DNA from: Glandiceps talaboti
Taxonomy: Eukaryota; Hemichordata; Enteropneusta; Spengelidae
Assembly (NCBI RefSeq): GCF_964340395.1
Contig: NC_135570.1
Span: forward strand, 270,001 to 334,000
Length of the DNA: 64,000 nt
Reading direction: 5' to 3'
This document shows positions 38,485 through 51,158 of this stretch, piece by piece (position 1 is the first letter of the stretch; the number at the start of each line of letters is the position of its first letter). Below the pieces are notes generated by a model. That model was given only the letters and a program-made list of their open reading frames with translations. It was not told the origin of the DNA and searched no databases. Made by a program: the position numbers and the translations under genes.

Positions 38485-41400
38485 ATTCGGAAGTGTTGTT
38501 ATGATTTCATATATTTAGTATCATAATTGTCATTTACACCCAAACGTTTACAGGAGAATGGTTGTGTAATAGTCGTCTCCGTGACACGTAGAAACTAGTC
38601 ATTAACGGTACACAAAATATTTGCTAATATCACAAAGGAATTGCAACAATCTATAATAGGAAAACATTAAAATTTTGAGATAAAATTCCTTCGCTGTTTT
38701 TTTTGTCTGCTTTTCGTCGACCGTCATGGTAAAAAAGACTTATGTAACAACAACTGAGACTTGGCGGCTTATTGTTAGGTAAGTCACTATTGCATGGAAA
38801 CTAGTTATTGTCAACCATTCCGGTGGATACCACTCACTTTCAAATCATGTCGTTTCAGATTGCCGATGTCTGGTTATATACGGAAAAGACCTCTTTTCAG
38901 ACGCTGCTTTAAATGAATGCATTCAAGATGATCAATAATGAGGCGACTACATGCGAACACGTCGATGCGAAAATGGAAAACCACGTGCACAATTCCACAA
39001 TTCCAACAATGTTTCCATTTACTCTTTACGTTAAATCTTCTGGTACAACGATGTCCTCATTCGCTTAGCCTCGCCCTATCACTGGATTGTGTTTCTGACT
39101 GATAACTATTGATTGATGATTGCTAGAAGATTCTAACTCTCCCGAATGGCACACTTTGTAAATACTAAAGAGTAGAAACGTATCCTATGTGTTATGATGT
39201 TATCACTTATAGACGTGTCTCTCATCAAATCTCTTGTAAGTATGTATGTAGATATACTAGGTCATATAGATATACTTGTAAGTATGTATGTAGATATATA
39301 TACGGCTATCAAATCAGGTAGGAATTGTAAAGTGTGTCATACATCCAGAATAGGTAGAGTCGATTAAAATACAACGGATAATATTTCCATGGTGTTTGAT
39401 CGAAATTACAAGAAAGTATTGTTTTGATTTTAGTTCAAGCTTTTGGGTGTACACGTAATGTACTATACACATACAGCCTTTGTTTGTGTTAACGTTAAAT
39501 GTAAACAACACTTATACATTCTTTCTGGGCTATAAAAACAAAGTAAATGGTCTTCGACGGAAAGCCCTTTAAACGCCGTCGTATCTTCATGAAAGCCAGA
39601 GAAAGCTCATATAACTATAGTAAACATGCATTAGTTTTACTCTAATGTTCCGAGATAAACGTGATGCGAAGAAAACAGTACTAAGCTTATATGTCTTTTT
39701 CTTCCTCAATTCGATCATTTCTTAGGTCGCGATCCGTTTCTAGGTGACTTCTAAGGCCAAAACATGGTTTGTTGCAATGTGTATGTTCGTTTATCAAATC
39801 TAATTATAAGCTTGTTAAATGTCTTTATTTTCGCCACTGTTGCTTCTACAGTGATTTTTAACAAATATTACCAAAAAGCGCACTTTAATCATGACCTAGC
39901 CAAATGATATATTATTGTGGTTCCCGAGCTAATACAACAGAAATACAATGCAACTGAATTCAGTATATTATCGTGACATTTCGAAAGAGATAAAACTAAA
40001 AAAAACGACCTCATTTCAAGTAATCAAGAGATTATCAAGTCAACTATCAATCAAAAGTGCGTCCATTAGAAATGAAACTCAATGCATTACCGAGATTTTA
40101 GTCTTGTAACGTGAATTTAGGGCATCAGAGATGAAATCTGAAAATATATATAACTACATAGTGTATTAAGGGCATTCTAGTATGCTCATGCGATAAATGT
40201 GCATTAATCAGTTGTCAGTCCTTATGCATCCAAAAAGAACACCTTAGCTTTAGGAAAAAGTTAAAACTGCGATCTATACGATAGCATACATGTTTCTTTT
40301 ACAAACGAGTCACATACCTTGAAGGTAGATATTACGTCGCGATCGATACCTAATTTTCAAAGTTATTGTTTTTTTTATGATTATGAATATCATTTCCGAG
40401 GTAAATTTTAATAAGTACCACAGTGAGGAGTGCTGGAGAGGTAAGATTCGTTTTTCCTTTGAAGCCCTCATTATGTTGACATTTAAAAATATTTAAATCA
40501 CAATATACATCAGTATAAAGACACATACAGTACTTCCAGTTATACAAATTGAAAATTGGACACTCAGTAATATTACAAAGATTACAACGTTGTGTGTATA
40601 GCAAATGAATATTGTCTTAAAGATCTTAGCCTGCTTTAAATAAATGAACTAGTCTTTATTTACCTACAGACAACAGAACAAACAAATCACATCTCCAATT
40701 TGTTTTGGACAAGTATACATGTACATTTCAAACTAGTAGGAGAGAAGTTAGAATAAACTAATCGATAATAAATTAACACCTGATGTTCTCATAAAAATGA
40801 TAAAGTAATAATACAGAGGAAGAACCACGAAATATCATAAAGTGATTGAATCAAGGCAAGCAGATACAAAATATAAATGTAACCTTGGAAATCATTTATG
40901 CACAAATCTTAATGATTACTTTTTATCCTAAAATAAATGAATGAAAATGCATTCGACTTGATTATGAGAGTATAGTCTGTGCGTCAAGCCTAATCATACA
41001 GAGCTACCAAAGACATCTTTAGCTATTTTACGTACACCGTGATACGTGTATATGTAAGTTACAGGCACGTCTAAGAACTAATGGCTTCCCAGAGTGCAAT
41101 TTTATGTCATTTACACACGACCTTCCGAACAATTTACTCATACGCACTGACTTCAATCGATGCGCCATTATGAGGAGGTCACCCGCGTAATACAAGGTGA
41201 CAGGGACAAAAGCGGATGTAAAACTACTATACTGTCAAAGGAGAGCATGTATACGACAAAATAAAGTGACAAATCTTTGTTATATAAAGTATTATGAGTA
41301 ATAACTTGGTGATGTGAATCACTAATTTAGTAAATGGCACAACATACCAAATTGACATTTTGTAATAAAGAGAGTGAAAGAAGCCTCGTTTTATATCGTT

Positions 41401-41629
41401 GTATTTGGCAACTTTGACCATGATAAAATCAAAATTACAAATGCAGTACATAAAAGCGACAAGATTAGTGATAAATTATTGGACAATGTGTCTCTATGAA
41501 CATATTACTTGGTTTAATTTCCTGGATTAGAACCAAGGCGTTCATTCCACTGCTTTACTTATCTGGAGAACGTAATGTACCTTGTTAAAGCGGTATGGAC
41601 ATTACAACACAAACTCAGACAGACAGCAG
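38484..41629. other. Intergenic sequence, no gene seen
   Basis: Long AT-rich stretch. A small duplication GTAAGTATGTATGTAGATAT occurs at 39236 and 39279. Frames under 85 codons, none recognised. Confidence 0.4.
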
Positions 41630-41630
41630 A

Positions 41631-41676
<46 letters not shown>

Positions 41677-41818
41677 CGCGCGCACGCACACAACTCCACA
41701 CCACGTGCACACCACACCACACACCGCACTGCACCACACCACATCACAACACACCACACCACACACCGCACCGCACCGCACCACACCACACCACACCACA
41801 CCACACCACACCACACAA
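41630..41818. repeat. (AC)n and (ACACC)n satellite-like tract
   Basis: AC repeat followed by CACACCACACC/CCGCA pentamers. Confidence 0.95.
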
Positions 41819-41861
41819 AGCACAGAACTTTAGTCATATTGATTTAGCATTTCTGAAGTGA

Positions 41862-42030
41862 CGCACGTATATGCCAAGCAGATGCATGGTCCTTACAATG
41901 AACAATGGCATAAATCTGTACGTATATGCCAAGCAGATGCACGGTCCTTACAATGAACAATGGCATAAATCTGTACGTATATGCCAAGCAGATGCACGGT
42001 CCTTACAATGAACAATGGCATAAATCTATC
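41862..42030. repeat. Tandem repeat, ~56-bp unit, 3 copies
   Basis: Units ACGTATATGCCAAGCAGATG ... CAATGAACAATGGCATAAAT, almost identical. Confidence 0.95.
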
Positions 42031-42891
42031 TGTTCGAGTAACACGGTTAATAATGCTGTTGCTGCATCTGTAGTTTTCCTGGAGCAGAAGAGAGCGTTTC
42101 CACTGCACCGTAGGAGCAGATGATAATTACCAATCGAGACAGTTTTTTGCGATTTTATCAGGGCTCAAAGCCGCTGTCATTAATGATTAAATCACCGCCG
42201 TATGGTGGCCCGGTCAGGTTATCGACCACGATACCATAGGAGTCTACACGTTGCTGTGGTCAACGTAACTTACTGTTTGCTTGCTCGCGTTGATATGTCA
42301 AATGCGCGAATAGGTACTATTCCTGAACGGCTTTTCTTGAATTTTTCAGTACCTTGAAAAGTTGTGTGAAGAGAATTAGAAAAAATGGCAAAGCCTAAAT
42401 TTCGGCAATCAACAGCCCTGGCAGAAAAGGCGAAATTTGGGCCATAACGCTAACATTACATATCACGTTTTCGGACTCAATGGCAACAGAAATATTTTTA
42501 AAACTATGAACTATTTCTTACTTGATAACGAAGTTGACTAGTAGATAATATATAGAGGAATACTCACTAATTTCCGGGGGAAAAGAACATATAGTTTGTG
42601 GACAGGACCGTCACGTGTCAACCCTTGTGCAGGTGTCGTCTGCTACAGCCGCAGCTGTGGGATTTACCCCCATTTGACCCTTGACCCCGCGCAATGCCCA
42701 TAGGGAATACTAACATAACTACAAAATTGTAAAGGGGCATATTGTAATGAACCGTTCAGTGGCAGTGCGGTCTTAGAGATCATTTGTTGATTAATAAACA
42801 CTGCGCATTAAATAGACATAAACGTTTACTGCTTATATTTTAATGTCCAAAGTTCGCTATACGAAAAAATGTGTCCCTTTTTCATGTTTTT

Positions 42892-42927
<36 letters not shown>

Positions 42928-42952
42928 GTAGTTTGACAGGAAAAAAGAGACA

Positions 42953-42958
42953 TTTATT
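42953..42958 (-). terminator. Candidate polyadenylation signal of peptide GPCR
   Basis: AATAAA on the minus strand about 385 bp past the stop. If used, the 3' UTR would include the long (TATG)n array at 42973-43290. Confidence 0.3.
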
Positions 42959-42972
42959 TCGACGACATTTCG

Positions 42973-42995
42973 ACATACATACATACATACATACA

Positions 42996-43055
<60 letters not shown>

Positions 43056-43179
43056 TTCATACATACATACATACATACATACATACATACATACACACAC
43101 ACATACATACATACATACATACATACATACATACATACATACATACATACATACATACATACATACATACATACATACA

Positions 43180-43211
<32 letters not shown>

Positions 43212-43290
43212 AACATACATACATACATACATACATACATACATACATACATACATACATACATACATACATACATACATACATACATAC
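42973..43290. repeat. (CATA)n array, ~78 units, just 3' of the GPCR stop
   Basis: CATA with (CA)n islands; preceded by a (TTG)n tract at 42893-42926. Lies 50 bp beyond the receptor stop codon, so probably transcribed as (UAUG)n in the 3' UTR. Confidence 0.97.
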
Positions 43291-43341
43291 ACACATGCCA
43301 GTCTATACTATTTGTACAGTTTTAAATACAAGTCACATTCT

Positions 43342-43581
43342 CTAAGTTATCTCTGGTCCAATTTGTTCCGGTCTCTTCTTTGTTTCCTGTACTTCAATAA
43401 CCTTGCGCATTGATTTTGACGAAGACGCTTGAGATCTTCTTAAGAAGGACACGGACGAAAGAGATATTGTTCTCGTTGCCGAGACACTTGATCGACTTTG
43501 TATAGTCCTAGAACGCAATCGTGATTGTCGTTCCCCAAATAAGAACAGAGAAGTTCGATGCATGAGGGCTTTGAGGTCGTT
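43342..43581 (-). CDS. Peptide GPCR exon 4 (helix 8 and C-tail)
   Basis: Residues 323-401 and TAG stop. Begins NDLKALMHR after acceptor TAATGCAG. The tail is rich in Ser, Thr and Arg, typical of a kinase-regulated receptor tail; no second cysteine-rich motif is obvious. Confidence 0.88.
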   Translation of the reverse strand, partial: NDLKALMHRTSLFLFGERQSRLRSRTIQSRSSVSATRTISLSSVSFLRRSQASSSKSMRKVIEVQETKKRPEQIGPEIT

Positions 43582-45437
43582 CTGCATTAAAAATAAAAAA
43601 TAGAAATAAGTATGTCTTCTTTATAAATCTCGTGATTATACTGAATCTAAGAAATATTTTACAAGGACACAGCATTTTTACAGATCAGTGAATTGTGCTC
43701 TTTGTATGAATTAATCCTGTATCACCATAGTAACCAAATTACAACATACCGTAGATTAGATATTATCTAAAAATACCAATCATGTAATGCACTCAAGGGT
43801 AAACATTTCAGTACAAATACCAATAGTCAATCTACTACCAATATATTATTATTAACCCAGCTATCCAATTAGAATGTATCTCCTTATGCAATTTCCACAA
43901 CAGTGTATTTTTTTCTTATTATGAGACGATCTTATGCTCCTGTTTTTAATATGTTGGAACCTAGCGTGTTTTGCTATGTCTGGAAATCATCACTGTGACA
44001 GTGTCTGTGTCCCCAAAGTATGCAATCTTACGTTAGCTTAATTCATAGAATATGCTGATTTTAACATACCCTAAAGGCGTCATTCAGAAAGCCATAGATG
44101 AAAGGATTGACAAAACTATCAGCCATTGCCAGCCATAAAACTGTGCAGTTTAATATCCTCATGGTATCTTGGTATCGTAGGTCACCATATAAGCGTGGGT
44201 AAAATATGGTAATGATCTTGAAAACGTGGACAGGCAACCAGCATATGGTAAAGAGGACGACAACAATTATCAACATCTTGATAACCTAAAAAGTAAGACA
44301 GGTAAAATGATCTCATTTATTGTACAAACTGAATAACAAATGTATTATGAATTCCTAAATCGGATAAAGAATGCTTTAACGCTTAGAGAGATTCCATCCG
44401 TTGTTACCATAGTAACTGAATAAAGAATAAAATACGTGATGATTACAAGTGAAATAAAAATTGAAAGTCATGACTTACAGGTAACACATTGAAGTTGTAA
44501 AAAATATTGAATAACTGTAAAGACGTATACTGCCTATATTTTGGGGCTAACTTGCAGTGTTGTCACTTGATAAGCAAATTCAAAGCGCATATCATAAAAC
44601 ATTGATGTTTCATTTGAATATTAAAGCATTCTTTGTTGATATTGCTAAAATTTCTCCAGGCTTTGAAGAATGGTCTATAGAAAAGTGAATTGCGCGATGG
44701 GATTATTATCTTGCGGTAAGATAATTTTTTAAACGTCAGAAAGTAATATTTCGTTTAACATTTCATGAATGGTAACACAATATCTCTATGCATTTGTGTT
44801 CTTTATCTCGCAAGCTACCCAAAATGCCTATGTTCGATAAAACACACTTGACATTATTAAAACACAAGCGTAACTAAGTTTGTCAAACAACGTAGATGAG
44901 AATATATTACGTACACGTAATTGTACATGTAAAGTATCATTTAACTTTTTAAACATACTCGCCTTTTTCTTTGCTTTTGCTTGACTCTGGTCTCTTACTT
45001 GGTCTGCATTACCAGGTATAGTTCGACCCCATAGACGAACACCAATACTGCAATACGTGTAAGCAAGTATGCACAGAGGAATAACATAGGCTATAGCCAT
45101 CATGAATATCTCATATACTTTGGCGAATTTGAACTCCGAAAGCCATTCTTTACAGAAGTAAATGGTTTGACCATAATCGTCGATTTTTTCCACTCTTACA
45201 AAAACTGTCTGCAAAGTCCCCATGGATAAAGCTATCGACCATATGATGATGAATACTATCTTCGCTCTATTCTTAGTGACTCTCACCTTCAATGGATATA
45301 TAACGGCAAAATAACGGTCTATGCCAACTGCCGTAAGTGTAAGAATATTGACAATAGTCGAAACCTACAGACAAAAATATATGCAAACAAACACTATAAT
45401 TAGTGTGTGTTGGGGAATCTAGTTTTGGGAAGAATAT

Positions 45438-45524
<87 letters not shown>

Positions 45525-48500
45525 TGCGTTTGAGAGTATGGACAAGATTACCATATGTACATGTATCCTTACATCGTATGAAGGAAGAACCAAATTTCTT
45601 GAAAGGACGCCATGTTTTTTTATTGTCATGGTTACAAACTGCGATTTTATGTAGCATGTATCTATAACCATAAAATTAAGACAATCCTTGACAACATATA
45701 CAATGAAGTTTGTTATATCAATTTGCATGTGTGGGTTTATACATCTGCACTATTTCTATATTGATGTCAACCTGTCCCAAGATAGCAAAGGTCCGTCCAC
45801 ATCTGACACAGACTTCTTAAGTTGTCAAACTGATACAATACAGGTACATACATTTTTAGAACGTTACAGGGAAGTATGTGTTGGGATTTTATACAAGAAC
45901 GAACATTTATAACCAGTTATAATACACTTTGAACTCATCGTGTGAATAATGTTTGCACGCTTCAGAAAAAAACTATACGTTTTGCAGGAGTAAAGGAAAT
46001 CACACCACATAGCCTAACGCACCCCCACCCCCACCACCACCACCACTACATACACACAGATACACACATAGAGACACACAGAGACACACATACATACACA
46101 CACAGAAACAAACAAACAAACAAACAAATAAACAAACAACACCATCATCATAGTTTAAGTGGTGTATTCGTACAATATAATGAATGTTTTTTTTTACTTT
46201 GTATAGCACACGTCAGGCCTTTCAATTTAAGGTTTCTAAGTCTAGACATATTCCGAGCAAACTTACAAAGATTTCCCGAGCAAACTGAGAAGTAAATGTC
46301 ACAGATAATATTCCTAGAGGCAATAGGCCGAGCGTATATTGTGGAGCGAAATGGACGTGGACATTTCATTATAAAGAGAGTGGGATGAACGGTAATCGAG
46401 ATACCTGGGAGCGTGGATGGTAGTCGGAAAGAGTTGTTCTATTGATAATTTATATTTAATTATCGTACGTTACCATGCAAATGAATAATTTAAGGTCAAA
46501 CTCAGCGTCGCAGTTCATCAAGAACAGTTACTTCCTATTTGCTTTCTCCTCACTCTAATGATTTCCCGTTCAGGGATTATTTCACTTCAAATATTATTAA
46601 TTCATGAACAAGTCTCATTGGACTCAAATTAAAGAGTATTTTTCTGATAATCTGATCTTCAAACTTACTTTAAATTGACTTATTTCTGCCCAAATTATTT
46701 TTAGTTGTGATGGCTGTGGATAGTTTGACTATACAAACTTATAGCCCAAAGACATTATGCGTTTGGTGTATTGACTGCGATTCACGACTGGTACTAGTAG
46801 AAGACAAGACGACAGTACTCACTACCTATAGGTAGGATGTACATTTGGTGTATTAACTGTGAGTCACGACTAGTACTAGTGGAAGACCAGACAATACTCA
46901 CTACCTATAGGTACGATGTAAGATTGTTTAACGATGCATATAGGATTTGTATACACACATATGTCCTACAGCAAGTAGTAGAGTATAACATAGGAATAGC
47001 AATGGTTTTATTATCATATTGGTGTATAACATTTTCCGATCGAATTGAAGGTAGTTTTAAGCATATCCTGAAAATGGACTTCGGCGACAGCTCAAAGATT
47101 TATTTGCATAGTGTAAGGCTTTGTTTAATGTACGTCATGGTCTAAACCAATTCAATGTCTTGATACCAAAATAGCGTTAAAGTGAAGATGTTAGCAAACT
47201 CTTTTATAGTGATACACAGCAGTTAAAGTACTGTATTTAATAGCGTCCTACTTTGGTATATTTACATAACTATTTATTGCACCTGCTATTCCAATTTCAA
47301 CCTTCATGTAATAGTTTGCCATCCAGAAGAAAGACTTTTATTCATGTTTCACAGTCGTCATTATTAACCTCATTGCGTAAATGGTACATATACTTATACA
47401 TTCAAAATTAACCTCATTGCGTAAATGGTACATATACTTATACATTCAAAATTAACCTCATTGCGTAAATGGTACATATACTTATACATTCAAAATTAAC
47501 CTCATTGCGTAAATGGTACATATAATTATACACTCAAAATTAACCTCATTGCGTAAATGGTATATATACTTATACATTCAAAATTAACCTCATTGCGTAA
47601 ATGGTACATATACTTATACATTCAAAATTAACCTCATTGCGTAAATGGTACATATACTTATACATTCAAAATTAACCTCATTGCGTAAATGGTACATATA
47701 CTTATACATTCAAAATTAACCTCATTGCGTAAATGGTACATATACTTATACATTCAAAATTAACCTCATTGCGTTAATGGTACATATACTTATACATTCA
47801 AAATTAACGTACTTCATTTCTTCTCCTAGTTGATTACATTTATGTTGTGTGTATATTGATACTACATATAAATGTATATAGTAACGTTGTTTAGATTTAC
47901 TACCTTAATCAATCACAGAGAGCAGCGAGAATGAGATCTAGTGTTGTTTTTTTCTTTCCCCGTGTATTGACGAATTATAAAATAGAGAGAATAACGTGTT
48001 CTTTTTGCTGAATATTCACTTTTTTAATATTTCCTGTTTTCCTTATTCCCAAATCCCCTTACCATCAGTTAATGAAGACGCTTTTAATTTTATATTTTAA
48101 AGCGATCACTACTCTCTGATCAAACAATGGAAAATATCTCTGGTTTGGATAATTCTCAAAAGTTAAGAACGTAAAGTAAATGGTCATCGGTACTGATACC
48201 ATAAAATTAAGGAGAATGGTAAGACTCTAAGAGCAGGAAAGAATGACAAGATGATGAAGATCAATAGAGAGAGCATATTTAGCCAGGAAAGAAGATGTGA
48301 AATTCTATTCTTTATTTCGTCAGTAGAGAGGAGAGCAACAGACATTATACATTTCTTCACACACATTGACAAAATTAAAATTACTGATCACGTGCTCCCC
48401 CTACTTGTGGCTTTATATAAGTGGCATTCCAGACACGAACACAAAATGTCCATTAGTAACGTTGGTCACAAATAACCTTACTATACATTATTAAAACATG

Positions 48501-51002
48501 AACTCACTAAAGGAGTCGTTCACTTACTGCAATTTGAAGCCTCCTTCATTGTCAATAATTTATGTTTGACGTATTTACATATTTACACTTGTTTTCTCAA
48601 AAGTTACATGAAGGATGAACACATGGTGGTGTTAAATTTCAGCATGCGATATTATCACAAATGCAAAGTAGTTTTCATTGACCATTCACTATATCATAAC
48701 TATACCATTGTGAATACACACGTTGCTCGTAAAACATACATCTCGACGGACAGTTGTCCCTGTACGACAATATTTATGGCCACTTTGTTATTTCCAGGTA
48801 TTAAATGAAGTGCGTATTGAAATCTAGATGATAAATGTCCCCTCTGTTGCCCTACCGTTCCCTTGACAACAATTTGATATCTTAATATTGCTCACCAGAA
48901 GTTCTTAGATGTCCGATTGAATGATATAAGTATGCACTGCAATGCTACGGAAAACATGACAGGAAAGATGCGCAAAATGAAAAAAAAATAACATTACGAG
49001 AACAAACCATTTGAAATAGAAGAAAGTTATTGTAAATAGTATTCAACATAAATCAATGTCACCACTGTGGTTATTTAGGAATATTTTAGACATTCTTTAA
49101 AGAATCTTATCACATCTAGAACGTAAACCTTATTAAATATGCAAAATGTTTAACGAATATTAATAAAGTTACTACACACTGGTACTATCAGACATCATTA
49201 CCACATGGCCCTCTGTGACATACTACTCAGTGTTCGACCAACTGTATCTCTTAGCCTGTCTCAAGCTGTGCTAAAACTACCTACTAACAGTTTCTCTATT
49301 GATCACAGTGTAATCTTTCACTCCTTGATGTTTGATTAGTGTACATTTCACCAGTGGAGTTTTAAGTAGAGTCTTCAGGATATCAACACTGTGGGATATC
49401 TAATCTGGTATAATAAATAAAGTTGTAGTTTTGCGTTGTGTTCTAGTTGCTAATTTAACATCAAATGTCGGAGTTGTATGTTTACGGTATGGGTGAAGTG
49501 AGTGAGTGTATGTGTGTCATATTATCTGTGTAGTGACTAGACAGTCTTGGTTTTATCAACAATTTGTTTACAATTAAACATCGAGGGAGTGAAAGATTAC
49601 ACTGTGATCAATAGAGAAACTTGCTGCTAGTAGGTAGTTTTAGCACAGCTTGAGACAGGCTAAGAGATACAGTTGGTCGAACATTGTTGTACTTGTTTGG
49701 GTGTTTGTTACATTAGTGTAAGTTTTGATGTACTAATGTACGCATAATAGCTTTCTCTTGAGAAAAGGACGTTTTCATGGTGTATGTATTTTATACATTT
49801 TGAGGGATGAAATTAAAGTGCATCATTGCATGTGGCGTTAATAGTTTTGTATTAGTATGCTCGTGTGAGGATCATTTCATTGGCAAACAATGTACTGTTT
49901 TGCCTAGAATATCCATTTAAAGGAAAACATTAACTAAAACAAAACAAAACAAAACTATATTTATGTGTGTAAGCTCATACTAAGAAGTTAATCATTGAAG
50001 AAAGCTAATAGTAGTATTTTCACTATATTTATGTGTGTAAGCTCATACTAAGAGTGAATTGGTGCTTTCTATTGAAGTAAAGTTTCGTTATCATCGAGAT
50101 AAAGGTCTGTTATGGTCCCAAGACACATCATGTGTGTATTCATAGATATGCTTAGAACTTTCCACCATATCTGAAGATACACGAAATTCAGTTCGCGCCC
50201 TTTATAGTATCACATTATACACTAAATCAGATATTAATATTGCTAGGCATTCCCCCGGGCATTGCAACCCTTTCACGGTCTTTCACAAGCGTAACAATAC
50301 AAATATAGGCGCAAAATCACGATGCGACAATCCGCTTGGATTTTAGATCGACATATCGGCAACTGCTCAGTTCAATGTGGTATTTATATGTGAAAGGGGA
50401 GTTTTTTTGTATTTATAAAACTAAATAAACGTTGACAGAAATATGGACAAACATTTGAACTGGTGTCAGGAAACAACAAGTGAATACGCAGATATCTCAT
50501 TGAGTAGAACCGAATATTTGTAGATAAGTTATTTACCTGTAGTTATCTAACATTATTAGTTAGAATAGACTCCCCATCTGTGTACAGGTAGACATCTCTC
50601 TATCAATTGATTACTGTACGTGTAATTGGGAAACAATCAAACATATAGACAAACCTGTTGCATGAAGATCACCGTAGGACACATCGCCTTTCCGAAGATC
50701 CAGTGTCCAAACATGATAGTTGGAAAAGTGAACGGCATACAGAATATCGCCATGAGCAAATCAGCAACAGCCAGGTTGATTAGGAACGCGTTAAGATCAG
50801 TTCGCGTTGCTCGACCCCATATAAGGACCCACAGAAAGGTGACATTGCCGACAATCGATAAAATCATGTTTATGGTAAAAGCCGTGGTAATCAGCACTTG
50901 ACTTTGAAATGACATAGCCATGCCCGGCTCTTGATACTGATAGTAGGGATACGTTATGTTTGTGCCATTGATTAAAAACGTCTCAAACAGCAGCTCGCCC
51001 AT
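43342..51002 (-). CDS. Rhodopsin-family neuropeptide-type GPCR, complete, 4 exons
   Basis: Seven-transmembrane receptor, probably for a peptide ligand and acting at the plasma membrane of neurons or target cells. Exons: 50655-51002, 44963-45364, 44070-44285, 43342-43581, giving 1206 nt and 401 residues, all junctions phase 0. Visible landmarks: N-glycosylation sequons at Asn12 and Asn15; TM1 GN (Asn53); TM2 NLAVAD (Asp81); ECL1 W-FG (101-104); Cys108 and Cys187 for the conserved disulfide; DRY 132-134; Trp158 in TM4; Pro212 in TM5; CWLP 265-268 in TM6; NPFIY 310-314 in TM7. The Ser/Arg-rich tail (323-401) has many potential phosphorylation sites. Loop and TM6 patterns (LW-R-IPG, KKKVIKML, CKEW) resemble NPFF/SIFamide/tachykinin-type receptors, but I cannot name the ligand. 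The first in-frame ATG follows an upstream TGA near 51090. Intron 2 appears to be GC-AG. Confidence 0.95.
44070..44285 (-). CDS. Peptide GPCR exon 3 (TM6 and TM7)
   Basis: Residues 251-322, beginning VIKML after acceptor TTTTTAG and ending FLNDAFR before donor GTATGTTAA. Contains CWLP and NPFIY. Confidence 0.95.
44963..45364 (-). CDS. Peptide GPCR exon 2 (TM3 to TM5 and loop 3)
   Basis: Residues 117-250. Acceptor TCTGTAG. Contains IDRYFAVIYPL, TM4 with Trp158, Cys187, TM5 with Pro212 and the basic third loop ending AKAKKK. Phase and TM6 continuity place the exon end at AAG before GCGAGT, a GC donor. Confidence 0.93.
45440..45520. repeat. (GT)n microsatellite in GPCR intron 1
   Basis: About 40 GT repeats, 75 bp from the exon 2 acceptor; on the transcript it is (AC)n. 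Confidence 0.97.
45521..46754. other. GPCR intron 1, no feature beyond simple repeats
   Basis: Contains CACCC/CACA/AAAC simple repeats at 46018-46140 and otherwise unique AT-rich sequence. Confidence 0.4.
46758..46920. repeat. Direct duplication, ~85 bp, 2 copies
   Basis: Shared GTTTGGTGTATT...ACGACT.GTACTAGT and ACTCACTACCTATAGGTA.GAT, diverged by several substitutions. Confidence 0.8.
47363..47808. repeat. Minisatellite, 44-bp unit, 10 copies
   Basis: Units ATTAACCTCATTGCGTAAAT followed by GGTACATATACTTATACATTC. In GPCR intron 1. Confidence 0.97.
47809..49230. other. GPCR intron 1, no feature seen
   Basis: Unique AT-rich intron; frames of 62-80 codons here are not recognised. Confidence 0.4.
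49231..49683. mobile_element. Long inverted repeat, ~100-bp arms (fold-back element)
   Basis: Left arm TGTTCGACCAACTGTATCTC... to about 49333 and right arm from about 49576 ending GATACAGTTGGTCGAACA. Arms are over 90% alike by eye, with a loop of about 240 bp. No certain target duplication. In GPCR intron 1. Confidence 0.8.
49955..50055. repeat. Direct duplication, ~37 bp, spaced 63 bp
   Basis: ACTATATTTATGTGTGTAAG followed by CTCATACTAAGA occurs twice. Confidence 0.85.
50655..51002 (-). CDS. Peptide GPCR exon 1 (N-terminus to TM3)
   Basis: Residues 1-116. Holds the glycosylated N-terminus, TM1 (about 35-61), TM2 (about 71-95) and the start of TM3, ending FMQQ before donor GTTTGTCT. The ATG at 51002 is the first after an in-frame TGA; the TTG at 51023 is not needed. 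Confidence 0.94.
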
Positions 51003-51137
51003 CTTTGCGGTCCAAGTCTTCAAAATGGAATGGCCAATTCTTAAGCGTTCCCGAACTGTCTTTCCTTCAACAACCTCTTCTCGTCAACCAGGTACGTATA
51101 ACAACATTTCCTCGCATACTTACTTTTACGCATAACT

Positions 51138-51158
51138 TGACGTCATAAGTATCACGTG
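51138..51158 (-). promoter_or_regulatory. CRE and E-box upstream of the peptide GPCR
   Basis: A perfect palindromic cAMP-response element TGACGTCA (51138-51145) and an E-box CACGTG (51153-51158) lie 136-156 bp upstream of the receptor ATG. CREB/ATF and bHLH binding is inferred from motif only; the transcription start is not known. Confidence 0.45.

Noticed and set aside
46837-47145. 102-codon plus-strand frame
   Set aside because: Lies inside the GPCR intron, begins in a local duplication and matches no family.
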